NCBI GenBank assembly: GCA_016711925.1
Contig: JADJSA010000002.1
Location: forward strand, 248,001 to 312,000
Source: Candidatus Methylophosphatis haderslevensis
GTDB taxonomy: Bacteria > Pseudomonadota > Gammaproteobacteria > Burkholderiales > Rhodocyclaceae
Direction: 5' to 3'
DNA length: 64,000 bases
In this document: in pieces, positions 46,192 to 55,464 of the stretch
Layout of the letters: each line of letters opens with the position of its first letter
Numbering within the stretch: position 1 is the first letter of the stretch
Notes under the pieces: model-generated
What the model was told of the DNA's origin: nothing
Databases searched by the model: none
The model's input: only the letters and a program-made list of their open reading frames with translations
Position numbers and translations under genes: made by a program

Positions 46192-46760
46192 CAGTTCTTC
46201 CCCCGCATGCTGCTGCTGTTACGCGCCAGCTTGAGCAGTTGCGAGCTGGCCTTCAGGCTGGCCCGCTGCAACGCACCCAGGTTGACTTCAAACTGCACCC
46301 GCTCATCTGCATTCAACAGGCCGATGCCCCCACCCATATCGATGAAACCGTCGATGTCGCTCACCGTGAGCAGTGCGGCCTGGCCGGTTCGCACGATCGA
46401 CGCCACCCGCCGTTGCTCCGACTCGCTGACGAACAGGATGTGACAGCCGCGGAAATCCTCGCTGCCTCCGCCCATCCGCCTGACCGCAACCAGGTGCCCA
46501 TGCACCGTCTTGCCGTCGATCGAATCGAACGACGCGCCCAGCGTATCGCGGCCCGCGAGGCACATCACGAACGATGCATCCTTGCTGGAAAATGCCTCGC
46601 CCGGCCACTCGATGTACTTGGCGAAGTTGTAGAGGAAGCCCGCCTTGATCTGTGCCTCGCTCAAGGCCTGCGCGTGCAAGGGCGGAGAGCCGCTGAGCAG
46701 CAACAGCAGCAGCAGGCCGCTGGCAATGCGCAGAATCAGCGGGTAGCGCAAGAGATTCAT
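46191..46760 (-). CDS. YfiR-family periplasmic protein (DUF4154)
   Basis: A 189-residue periplasmic protein. It has a signal peptide (ILRIASGLLLLLLLSGSPPLHA) and the YfiR domain: LSEAQIKAGFLYNFAKYIEWP, FVMCLAGRD, GCHILFVSES, ALLTVSDIDGFIDMGGGIGLLNADERVQFEVNLGALQRA. In Pseudomonas YfiR restrains the cyclase YfiN through its CHASE8 sensor. Here the gene is directly fused in context to a kinase with the same type of sensor, so it probably gates that kinase. Its stop shares a base with the kinase start. The ATG at 46760 gives the normal signal peptide. Confidence 0.93.
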   Translation of the reverse strand: MNLLRYPLILRIASGLLLLLLLSGSPPLHAQALSEAQIKAGFLYNFAKYIEWPGEAFSSKDASFVMCLAGRDTLGASFDSIDGKTVHGHLVAVRRMGGGSEDFRGCHILFVSESEQRRVASIVRTGQAALLTVSDIDGFIDMGGGIGLLNADERVQFEVNLGALQRASLKASSQLLKLARNSSSMRGKN

Positions 46761-46771
46761 CACCCGGTCGC

Positions 46772-48832
46772 TCAGAAAGCCAGTTTCGCCTTGATGTACC
46801 AGGCGCGCTCGACCGCGAGTTGCGGCGTCGGCACGTAGTCGCCTATCCATTCCAGGTGCTGCCGATGAAGCAGGTTCTGGCCAACCAGGGAAACTTCCAG
46901 GTCACGCACCGGGCGCCATGCCAGACGCAGATCGAGTTCGTTGTAGCCGGCTACCTCGCCACCCTGAAGGCCGCCGGTACGGCGCAGCCAGCCATCGAAC
47001 TGCCAGTTGCGCGCCAGATTCCAGGACGAGCGCAGCGATGCGCTGTGGCGCGGTGTCTTGCCTTGGTAGCCGCCTTCGCGCATCGCCCCCAGCGGGTCGG
47101 ATATGTGGTCGTACAGATAGGTGTAAGCCGCCTGCAGCCGCCAAGCTTCTAGCGGATGCCAGTCCGCCGCAAGCTCGACGCCGCGGGTGCTCGCCTCAAG
47201 GCCAGGGCCGGTGACGGTCGTGGTCTGCAGATACGGAACCGGCCCGCGCGGCGTCATCACGAACGCCATACCGACTTCCGGCAGGCTGCCCGTGCGCAGA
47301 TCCGAATAACGCGCCGCAAATGCGGCAATATCGAGCGAAAGGGTACTGGTCAGTTGTTCGCGATAGCCGAGATCGAAGGACGTGACTTTCTCGGCCCGTT
47401 CGATCTTGCCTGGCGCCTTCGCCCGGATCAGGTTGCTCAGCGGCACCGTCGACGACGGCGGAATGATCTGCAGATCGAGCGATGCGTCCTCCTCGGCCTG
47501 TGCCGGCGTGCGCACCGCCCGCGACAGCGCACCCCAGACCGTGCGCGTTTCGCTCGGCGTCCACGCCAGGCGCACGTTCGGCTGCCACTCCCAGCCGGTG
47601 GAGCCATTGTGTTCGATCTTGGTGCCCGCGATCAGCCGCAGGCGGTCGGGGACCAGCGTCCATTCGTCATGGGCGAAAGCACTGAACAGCCGCATCAGGC
47701 GGCGGTCGCGCAGCAGGCTGAAATTCGCCGTGTTGGCGTGAATCTGGTTGCGCGATACGCGGTAGCCCATTCCCCACATGAAGTCGTGCGACCCGCGATG
47801 CAGCCGGTGCTGCAGGTCGACGTCGGCAGTGTCGCGCGAATCGCTCACGGCCCACGGCACGTCGAGCCGCGAATGCTCGAAGTAGGCCTGCAGGCCGAGT
47901 TCCGAACCGTCGCCGAGCACCGTGTCGTAGCGGCCGACCACGTTCGATCCACTGTGCGCGGCGGTTACCACCATCGGCGTGACGAATCCCGTCGACAGCG
48001 TGGCGGCGGAGACATCGGGCCGCTCCCACGCATCGCCGGCGCGAACGCGATAGGTCTCGCCGATCAGCGAGGCGCGCGCGCCGCCGTCCAGCGACTTGTC
48101 GAGACGGAAACCGGCCCGTGCCGAGTGATTGGGATCGATATTCAACTGGTCGTCGGAGGCATCGCGGCGCAGCCCCTTCGCCCAGACGCGATAGTGCGTC
48201 GACTCATCGAGGGCGCCGCCCCAGCGCACCGCTGCGGCTGCACGGTCCTCGTTGCCGGCGCTGGCCGAAACCATGCCGCCCTGGGTTGCACGCGCGCGCT
48301 TGGTGATGATGTTGATGACGCCATTGACCGCGTTGGCACCCCACATCGCCGCGCCGGGGCCACGAATGACCTCGATGCGATCGATGTCCTCGAGCAGCGT
48401 GTCTTCTTGCTCCCAGATCACGCCTGAGAACAGCGGCGAGTAGATCGAGCGGCCGTCCATCAGTACCAGCAGTTTGTTGGCGAAGCGGCCATTGAATCCG
48501 CGAGCGGACACCGACCACCTGGCGTTGCCCATGCGCGCAACCTGTACGCCCGGCACCATGCGCAGTGCCTCGGGAATGCTCGTCGCACCGGAACGCTGAA
48601 TCTCGTCGCCCGTCACCACGAATACCGCCGCGGCGGTTTCGGACAGTCTCTGCGACTTGCGCGAGACGGTCGACACCTCGGTGTTGAGCAGATCTTCCAG
48701 GCTCAGGACGGCGACATCCTGTGCCAAGGCAGATGTGCCGAATACGATCAGGCAGGCGCACACGACGAGTCGCAGCCGGGGAGTCGCGCCGCCGCGGGTC
48801 GAATCATGATTTCGCAGATTCTCGTTTTTCAT
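46772..48832 (-). CDS. TonB-dependent receptor (paralogue 1)
   Basis: A 686-residue outer-membrane receptor. It has a signal peptide (LVVCACLIVFGTSALAQ), then LEDLLNTEVSTVSRKSQRLSETAAAVFVVTGDEI, plug motifs GATSIPEALRMVPGVQVAR, RGFNGRFANKLLVLMDGRS and IEVIRGPGAAMWGANAVNGVINIITKRA. A 22-strand barrel ends in YIKAKLAF. It is closely related to the next upstream receptor over the whole plug, indicating tandem duplication. The ATG at 48832 is chosen for its AAAGG ribosome site; 48865 is an alternative. The yfiR start lies 11 bases after its stop. The ligand is not evident. Confidence 0.92.
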   Translation of the reverse strand: MKNENLRNHDSTRGGATPRLRLVVCACLIVFGTSALAQDVAVLSLEDLLNTEVSTVSRKSQRLSETAAAVFVVTGDEIQRSGATSIPEALRMVPGVQVARMGNARWSVSARGFNGRFANKLLVLMDGRSIYSPLFSGVIWEQEDTLLEDIDRIEVIRGPGAAMWGANAVNGVINIITKRARATQGGMVSASAGNEDRAAAAVRWGGALDESTHYRVWAKGLRRDASDDQLNIDPNHSARAGFRLDKSLDGGARASLIGETYRVRAGDAWERPDVSAATLSTGFVTPMVVTAAHSGSNVVGRYDTVLGDGSELGLQAYFEHSRLDVPWAVSDSRDTADVDLQHRLHRGSHDFMWGMGYRVSRNQIHANTANFSLLRDRRLMRLFSAFAHDEWTLVPDRLRLIAGTKIEHNGSTGWEWQPNVRLAWTPSETRTVWGALSRAVRTPAQAEEDASLDLQIIPPSSTVPLSNLIRAKAPGKIERAEKVTSFDLGYREQLTSTLSLDIAAFAARYSDLRTGSLPEVGMAFVMTPRGPVPYLQTTTVTGPGLEASTRGVELAADWHPLEAWRLQAAYTYLYDHISDPLGAMREGGYQGKTPRHSASLRSSWNLARNWQFDGWLRRTGGLQGGEVAGYNELDLRLAWRPVRDLEVSLVGQNLLHRQHLEWIGDYVPTPQLAVERAWYIKAKLAF

Positions 48833-48871
48833 CGTCACATGCCTTTGGATAGGATTTGGAATCAATGGTGA

Positions 48872-51010
48872 TCAGAACTGCAGCCGCGCCTTGAGGTAGA
48901 CCCCGCGCTGCGCCTGCAGCGGTTCAGAAGTCAGGTACTCCGCGACGTACTCCGGGTGTCGCGAATCGAGCAGGTTCTGCCCGGTCAGCGACAATTCGAT
49001 GTTCTCGCTGGCCCGCCAGGCGTAGCGCAGGTCGAGCGTGGTGTAGCCGGGTATGCCCATCGGCGGCAGCGCACCGGAACAGCGCAGCCAGAGATCGGCA
49101 CGCTGTCCGCGCGCTACATCCCACGCGGCGCGCAATGACCACTGCCGGCGCGGGGCGCTGCCCTCGTACAACGCTGCCAGCGAATCGCCAGCCGGGTTTC
49201 CCGGTGGGGTAACCCGCAGGCTCAACAACGAGTAGCTTCCCTGCAGGCGCAATGAAGGCATCGCGCGCCAGTCGGCGCTGAGTTCCAGGCCCTTCGTTCG
49301 TGCCGGCATGCGCATGTCGCGAACGACCGGACTACTGATTGCAACCGGTACCAGCCCGAACGGAGACTGCGCGAAGATCAGCGACGGATCTCCGGAGCGC
49401 GAGGCTACGGTGTCACGGAAACGGCCGTAGAAGGCGTTCAAGTCGACTGCCAGTTGCTGAGAGAATTGCTTGCGCCAGCCAAGGTCGAGTTGCGTCAGCC
49501 GTTCCGGGCGCAAGTCGCTTTCCGGCACTACCAAGGGCAGGAGCGCAGGAAGCGGCATCGGGTTCATCTCCGTACCCGGCGCTGCGCTGTAATTGCCGAT
49601 CTGCGCGTCGCGTTCGCCGCGCGAGGGCGTCCGCACCGCGCGCGAAATCGCCGCCCAAAGCGTATCCGCTGGGTCGGGCGAGAAGCGCAAGCGCAGATCG
49701 GGCTGGGCATCGAAACCGGTGTAGCTGTCGTGCTCGAAACGAGTGCCCAGCGTCAGGTGCCAACGCTGCGGTACCAGGGTGATCTCGTCGCGCACGAAGA
49801 CCGCGGCAAGACGCGCACTTCTGCCGGGCACCGCAAACTCGACGTTTCCCGACGCATCGATCTGGTCGCGGCTGTGGCGATAGCCGAGTCCCCAGACGAC
49901 ATCGTGCGACTTTCCCAACTGGATGCGCTGCTGAAAGTCCAGATCGATGGTTTCGCGATCCTCGGCAATCGTCTGGCCGACACCGAAGTTGCTGTGGGCA
50001 AAGCTGGTTTGCAGGGCGTTCTCCGCGCCGCTGGCACCGCTCCATTCATAGCGCAGGGAAGCACTTGCGCCGTGTGAGGCCTGGTCCTGCGGCAACAACT
50101 GGGTGTACGGTGGCGTCATGAAGGGCGTGATGCGGGGCACCACCCATTGATCGCCCGCCGTGTAGTGGAACGTGTCCGCCAGCAAGGTCAGACGGCCCTC
50201 GCCGAGGCGCCGGTCATAACGCATGCCCGCGCGCTGGCTACGCCATTCGTCGCGCCCTTCGCTGCCGTCGGCGGTCACCGATGAATCCACCGCGAAACCC
50301 TTCGCATAGAGGCGCATGTGAGCGTCGTCACCCAACGCGAGGCCGTGCCGCACCGATCCAAAAGCGCGTTCCGTGGTGCCGCCGCCGACAACCACCTGCG
50401 TACCCTGGGTGGCACGCGCCCGCTTGGTGATGATGTTGATGACGCCATTGACTGCATTCGCACCCCACATGGCCGCGCCGGGGCCGCGAATGACCTCGAT
50501 ACGGTCGATGTCCTCGAGCAGGGTGTCCTGCGCCTCCCACAGCGTGCCGGAGAACAGGGGCGAATAGACCGAGCGGCCGTCGATCATAACCAGCAGCTTG
50601 TTGGCGAAGCGGCCGTTGAAGCCGCGTATCGTGACCGCCCACATGGCATTGGAAATGCGTGCCACGTTGACGCCGGGCGCCAGCCGCAGCGCTTCGGGGA
50701 TGCTGGTCGCGCCGGAACGGGCGATATCGTCGGCCGTGATGACATAGACCGCTGCCGGCGTGTCGGCCAGCGCCTGGGGCTTGCGCGCGACGCTGGTCAC
50801 CTCGGCCTTGAGCAGATCCTCGAGCGCCGGAACCTCGTCGTCGCCGGCCACGGCCGCGCCGGCCGCGGCGCAAGCGAGGCAGGCCGCGGCAATCCGCGCC
50901 AGGGTGTGGATTTTCTCACGCAGGGCACCCGCGAGATCGCCCGCCGGCGCCGGCCGCACGGCCTGTCCACGTCGTAACCCTCTGGTTTCTTTGCTTGAAT
51001 CGGTGCGCAT
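48872..51010 (-). CDS. TonB-dependent receptor (paralogue 2), first gene of the receptor/kinase operon
   Basis: A 712-residue receptor with a long basic N-region before the signal-peptide core (LARIAAACLACAAAGAAVAG). LEDLLKAEVTSVARKPQALADTPAAVYVITADDI and the same plug landmarks as paralogue 1 follow (GATSIPEALRLAPGVNVAR; VIRGPGAAMWGANAVNGVINIITKRA). It ends YLKARLQF. Plug regions of the two paralogues are nearly identical while the barrels differ more, suggesting a shared signalling function with different ligands. It is divergent from glnS, so the operon promoter should lie in 51011-51188. Confidence 0.92.
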   Translation of the reverse strand: MRTDSSKETRGLRRGQAVRPAPAGDLAGALREKIHTLARIAAACLACAAAGAAVAGDDEVPALEDLLKAEVTSVARKPQALADTPAAVYVITADDIARSGATSIPEALRLAPGVNVARISNAMWAVTIRGFNGRFANKLLVMIDGRSVYSPLFSGTLWEAQDTLLEDIDRIEVIRGPGAAMWGANAVNGVINIITKRARATQGTQVVVGGGTTERAFGSVRHGLALGDDAHMRLYAKGFAVDSSVTADGSEGRDEWRSQRAGMRYDRRLGEGRLTLLADTFHYTAGDQWVVPRITPFMTPPYTQLLPQDQASHGASASLRYEWSGASGAENALQTSFAHSNFGVGQTIAEDRETIDLDFQQRIQLGKSHDVVWGLGYRHSRDQIDASGNVEFAVPGRSARLAAVFVRDEITLVPQRWHLTLGTRFEHDSYTGFDAQPDLRLRFSPDPADTLWAAISRAVRTPSRGERDAQIGNYSAAPGTEMNPMPLPALLPLVVPESDLRPERLTQLDLGWRKQFSQQLAVDLNAFYGRFRDTVASRSGDPSLIFAQSPFGLVPVAISSPVVRDMRMPARTKGLELSADWRAMPSLRLQGSYSLLSLRVTPPGNPAGDSLAALYEGSAPRRQWSLRAAWDVARGQRADLWLRCSGALPPMGIPGYTTLDLRYAWRASENIELSLTGQNLLDSRHPEYVAEYLTSEPLQAQRGVYLKARLQF

Positions 51011-51188
51011 CTTTCGGTGGCCACAGGACTCCTGGGCAATCTACGGCCGCCGGCTGAAAACCTTGAATCCCGGAATACGCGGTCGTTCCGCCCGCTACAG
51101 TGCGCTGATGCGCCGGCTCGCCACGGTAGAATGGGCCCAATCCAGCCAGTCCCCGCGCGCCGCGCGCGACCGCATACAGGAATACCCC

Positions 51189-53060
51189 GTGAGTGACCGC
51201 AACGCCCCCGACACCGCCCACATCACCAACTTCATCCGCAACATCGTCGATGCCGATCTGGCGGCGGACCGCTTCGCCACCCGCCGCTGGGGCGGCGCGC
51301 CGGGCGATGCCGCGCAACACGCCGCGGGCGCGGCCGACCCGGCCAGGATCCGCACGCGTTTCCCGCCCGAGCCCAACGGCTACCTGCACTTCGGCCATGC
51401 CAAGTCGGTCTGCCTCAACTTCGGCCTGGCGCGCGATTACGGCGGCGTCTGCCACATGCGCTTCGACGACACCAATCCGGAGAAAGAGGAGCAGGAGTAC
51501 GTCGACTCGATCATCAATGCGGTGAAGTGGCTGGGTTTCGGCTGGGAGGCCTTCGGCCAATCGCACCTGTTCTATGCCAGCGACTACTTCGGTTTCATGT
51601 ACCGCGCCGCCGAGTACCTGATCACCTCGGGCAATGCATACATCGACCTGCAAAGCGCGGAGGCAATGCGCGCCAGCCGCGGCACGCTGACCGAGCGCGG
51701 AATCGACTCTCCCTGGCGCAACCGCCCGGCCGACGAATCGCTGCGCCTGTTCCACGAGATGCGCGACGGCAAGCACGCCGACGGCAGCATGGTGCTGCGG
51801 GCGAAGATCGACATGGGCAGCCCGAACATCAACATGCGCGACCCGGCGATCTATCGCATCAAGCACGCCGAGCATCACCGGACCGGCGATGCCTGGTGCG
51901 TCTATCCGATGTACACCTATGCCCACCCGATCGAGGATGCGCTGGAACAGATCACCCACTCGATCTGCACGCTCGAATTCGAGGACCAGCGGCCGTTCTA
52001 CGACTGGGTGCTGGAGCGGCTGGCCGAAGGCGGACTTCTGGCGCAGCCGTTGCCGAAGCAATACGAGTTCGCCCGCCTCAACCTGACCTACGTCGTGCTG
52101 TCCAAGCGCAAGCTGATCCAGCTGGTGGAAGAAGAACATGTCGACGGCTGGGACGACCCGCGCATGCCGACCATCGTCGGCGCGCGCCGGCGCGGCTTCA
52201 CGCCCGAGGGATTCCGCCTGTTCGCCGATCGCATCGGCGTGTCCAAGGCCGACTCCTGGATCGACATGAGCGTGCTCGAGGAATGCATGCGCGACGATCT
52301 GAACGGCCGCGCGCAACGGCGCATCGCGGTACTCAATCCGCTGAAGCTGGTGATCGACAATTTTCCGGCCGAAGACGAAGTGATCTGCCACGCCCCCAAC
52401 CACCCGCAGAAACCGGAACTGGGCCAACGCGAAATCCCGTTCACCCGCGAGCTGTGGATCGAGGCCGAGGATTTCGTCGAAACCCCACCCAAGGGCTATT
52501 TCCGCCTTTATCCCGGCAATACCGTGCGCCTGCGCTACGGCTTCGTGGTGAAGTGCGTCGGCGCCGACAAGGATGCCGACGGCAACATCACCGCCGTCCA
52601 TTGCGAGTACATGCCGGATTCGAAGTCGGGCACGCCGGGGTCCGACAACTACAAGGTGAAGGGCAACATCCACTGGGTCAGCGCGAAGCACGCCTACCAA
52701 TGCGAGGTGCGCCTGTACGACCGGCTGTTCCGCGTGCCGAATCCGGGCAAGCGTCAGCAGGAACATGCGGCTGCCGGCCACGCGCCGGACCATCACAGCA
52801 CCGAACTCGATGAAAGCGGCAAGCTGCACCAGCATGAAGAAAAGGTCGAGCACGACTGGCTCGACGACCTCAACCCGCAAGCCAAGCAGACCATCGTCGC
52901 CCAACTGGAACCGGCGCTGAGAAACGCGCAGCCGGAAGACCGCTTCCAGTTCGAGCGCCACGGCTACTTCGTCGCCGACCATGTCGACTCGCGTGCCGGC
53001 GCCCCGGTATTCAACCGCGCGGTTACGCTCAAGGATTCCTGGGGCAAAGCGGGCGGTTGA
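51189..53060 (+). CDS. glnS: glutaminyl-tRNA synthetase (GTG start)
   Basis: A 623-residue class I synthetase charging tRNA-Gln. The HIGH signature is PPEPNGYLHFGHAKSV, and the KMSKS-like loop appears as VLSKRKLI. The catalytic core continues WDDPRMPTIVGARRRGFTPEGFR, and the anticodon-binding beta barrels follow (TRELWIEAEDFVE; RLRYGFVVKCVG). A His-rich insertion near residues 535-565 (GHAPDHHSTELDESGKLHQHEE) makes it longer than the 554-residue E. coli enzyme. The GTG at 51189 follows AGGA and gives SDRNAPDTAHITNFIRNIV, matching GlnS N-termini. Confidence 0.95.
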   Translation: MSDRNAPDTAHITNFIRNIVDADLAADRFATRRWGGAPGDAAQHAAGAADPARIRTRFPPEPNGYLHFGHAKSVCLNFGLARDYGGVCHMRFDDTNPEKEEQEYVDSIINAVKWLGFGWEAFGQSHLFYASDYFGFMYRAAEYLITSGNAYIDLQSAEAMRASRGTLTERGIDSPWRNRPADESLRLFHEMRDGKHADGSMVLRAKIDMGSPNINMRDPAIYRIKHAEHHRTGDAWCVYPMYTYAHPIEDALEQITHSICTLEFEDQRPFYDWVLERLAEGGLLAQPLPKQYEFARLNLTYVVLSKRKLIQLVEEEHVDGWDDPRMPTIVGARRRGFTPEGFRLFADRIGVSKADSWIDMSVLEECMRDDLNGRAQRRIAVLNPLKLVIDNFPAEDEVICHAPNHPQKPELGQREIPFTRELWIEAEDFVETPPKGYFRLYPGNTVRLRYGFVVKCVGADKDADGNITAVHCEYMPDSKSGTPGSDNYKVKGNIHWVSAKHAYQCEVRLYDRLFRVPNPGKRQQEHAAAGHAPDHHSTELDESGKLHQHEEKVEHDWLDDLNPQAKQTIVAQLEPALRNAQPEDRFQFERHGYFVADHVDSRAGAPVFNRAVTLKDSWGKAGG

Positions 53061-53068
53061 GAACCGCC
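53052..53068 (+). other. hairpin across the glnS stop codon
   Basis: GGCGGTT, loop GAG, AACCGCC is a perfect seven-base stem; the TGA stop overlaps the loop. There is no T-run, so it is not a classical terminator. It could slow release or protect the 3' end. Confidence 0.35.
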
Positions 53069-53144
53069 GCGCCAGCGACCGACGCCGCCCGCGTTGCGGT
53101 CTGCCCGAGTCGCACGGAGTTGCACTGGCACCACCCTCGAGAGC

Positions 53145-53237
53145 CGCATGGAATGGCGCTATGCGGGCATGCCATGCCAGGAGCCGCGTGCCTTGTGGCC
53201 TGCAGCATGGGGTGGCCGGAGAGCGCCATTCCATGCG
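53145..53237. repeat. palindromic intergenic repeat, copy C
   Basis: Arms CGCATGGAATGGCGCT (53145-53160) and AGCGCCATTCCATGCG (53222-53237) are a perfect 16-base inverted repeat flanking 61 bases. They sit in the gap between the convergent glnS and FAH-family genes. The right end GGAGAGCGCCATTCCATGCG matches copy D apart from two bases. Confidence 0.75.
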
Positions 53238-53270
53238 CCTTCCAGCCCGGGCAGACGGGTGCGTTTCGCC

Positions 53271-53957
<687 letters not shown>

Positions 53958-54098
53958 GGCAAAAATCCTCGCAGACTCGAACAGGCAGCCAGTATGCCGG
54001 GCATGGCGCCGCGGCGATAGATCCCGCCGTTGCAGCCAGCCAGCGGCGCAGGACGGCGCTATGATGCGATCCTGTTTGCCGCACCCGGACGAAACAAG

Positions 54099-55298
54099 AT
54101 GTCGCATCAGTTGCCGCGCCCGACCATCGCTTCGGCGATCCAGGAATTCCTCGCCCTCGAAGCCGCGGGCGGCATCCTGCTGGTCGCCGCCGCGGCACTG
54201 GCGATGCTGGCGGCCAACAGTCCGCTGGCCGACGCCTACAACGGATTGCTGCATTTGCCGCTGTCGTTCTCCGCCGGCCAGTGGAGTATCAACAAGTCGC
54301 TGCACCACTGGATCAACGACGGGCTGATGGCGATCTTCTTCTTCCTGGTCGGGCTCGAGATCAAGCGCGAGGCGCTCGAAGGCGAGCTTTCCGATCCGCG
54401 CCAGGTGGCGTTGCCGCTGGCCGCGGCGGTCGGCGGCATGGCGGTGCCGGCGCTGGTCTATTGGGTGCTCAACCAGGGCGACGCGCTGGCGCTGCGCGGC
54501 TGGGCGATTCCGACCGCCACCGACATCGCGTTCGCGCTCGGCGTGCTCTCGCTCCTGGGCGAGCGGGTGCCGCGCGCCTTGAAGCTGTTCCTGCTGACGC
54601 TGGCGATCATCGACGACCTCGGCGCAATCGTCGTGATCGCGCTGTTCTACGCCGGGGCGCCGTCGATCGCCGCGCTGGCGCTGGCCGGCGCGGCGCTGCT
54701 GCTCTTGGTTGCCATGAACCTGCGCGGCATCGTGCGAATCTCGCCCTACCTACTGGTCGGTCTGGTGCTGTGGGCGGCGGTGCTCGAATCGGGCGTCCAC
54801 GCCACCATCGCCGGCGTGCTGCTGGCGTTCACCATTCCGCTGCGCACCCGCGATCCGGGCAACGCGCCGCTGCGCCGGCTCGAACATGATCTGCACGCAC
54901 CGGTGGCCTTTGCCATATTGCCGTTGTTCGCGTTTGCCAATTCGGGCATCGACTTCGGCGGGATGGGCATGCAGATGATCGCCCACCCGGTGCCGCTGGG
55001 CATTGCCGCCGGCCTGTTCGTCGGCAAGCAGGTCGGCGTGTTCGTGGCAAGTGCGCTGCTGATCGGCAGCGGTCTGTCGAGAATGCCCGAAGGCGCGGGC
55101 TGGGGCGCGCTCTACGGCGTGTCGATACTGTGCGGCATCGGCTTCACGATGAGCCTGTTCGTCGCCTCGCTGGCCTTTCCCGATGCCGCCCTGCCGGTCG
55201 ATGAACGCATCGGCATCATGCTCGGTTCGCTGCTTTCGGCGATAGCCGGTTATCTGGTCTTGCGTCTGTCTGCGCGCCCTGCCGGCGCCCGGGGATAG
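54099..55298 (+). CDS. nhaA: Na+/H+ antiporter NhaA
   Basis: A 399-residue antiporter with twelve helices. It exchanges Na+ for two protons and protects against sodium and alkaline pH. Hallmarks are FFFLVGLEIKREALEGEL, the helix IV segment PTATDIAFALGVLSLLG, and the ion-binding Asp pair in LAIIDDLGAIVVIALFY. The late motif CGIGFTMSLFVASLAF is also present. The ATG at 54099 gives MSHQLPRPTIASAIQEFLALEAAGG, the standard N-terminus. It is divergent from the FAH gene. Confidence 0.96.
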   Translation: MSHQLPRPTIASAIQEFLALEAAGGILLVAAAALAMLAANSPLADAYNGLLHLPLSFSAGQWSINKSLHHWINDGLMAIFFFLVGLEIKREALEGELSDPRQVALPLAAAVGGMAVPALVYWVLNQGDALALRGWAIPTATDIAFALGVLSLLGERVPRALKLFLLTLAIIDDLGAIVVIALFYAGAPSIAALALAGAALLLLVAMNLRGIVRISPYLLVGLVLWAAVLESGVHATIAGVLLAFTIPLRTRDPGNAPLRRLEHDLHAPVAFAILPLFAFANSGIDFGGMGMQMIAHPVPLGIAAGLFVGKQVGVFVASALLIGSGLSRMPEGAGWGALYGVSILCGIGFTMSLFVASLAFPDAALPVDERIGIMLGSLLSAIAGYLVLRLSARPAGARG

Positions 55299-55464
55299 GC
55301 AACCGGCCCAGGTGACGTCGCCGCTGCCCGACGGCGCCGGCGCATGCAAACGGGCGCGGTTTGCGCAGCGGCATATCGCGAGTGCCAACTTGTTTGCTGG
55401 CGGCGGCATAATGTCGGCCTGAGCAAGCGTCAGGAACCCACATTCTAACGATGGCCCGCAAAGC

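Noticed and set aside
51127..51132. TAGAAT as a -10 element for glnS
   Set aside because: No acceptable -35 hexamer lies 16-18 bases upstream and there is no extended -10, so it is not called.
53052..53068. Rho-independent terminator at glnS
   Set aside because: The stem is good but no T-run follows, so it is listed only as a hairpin.
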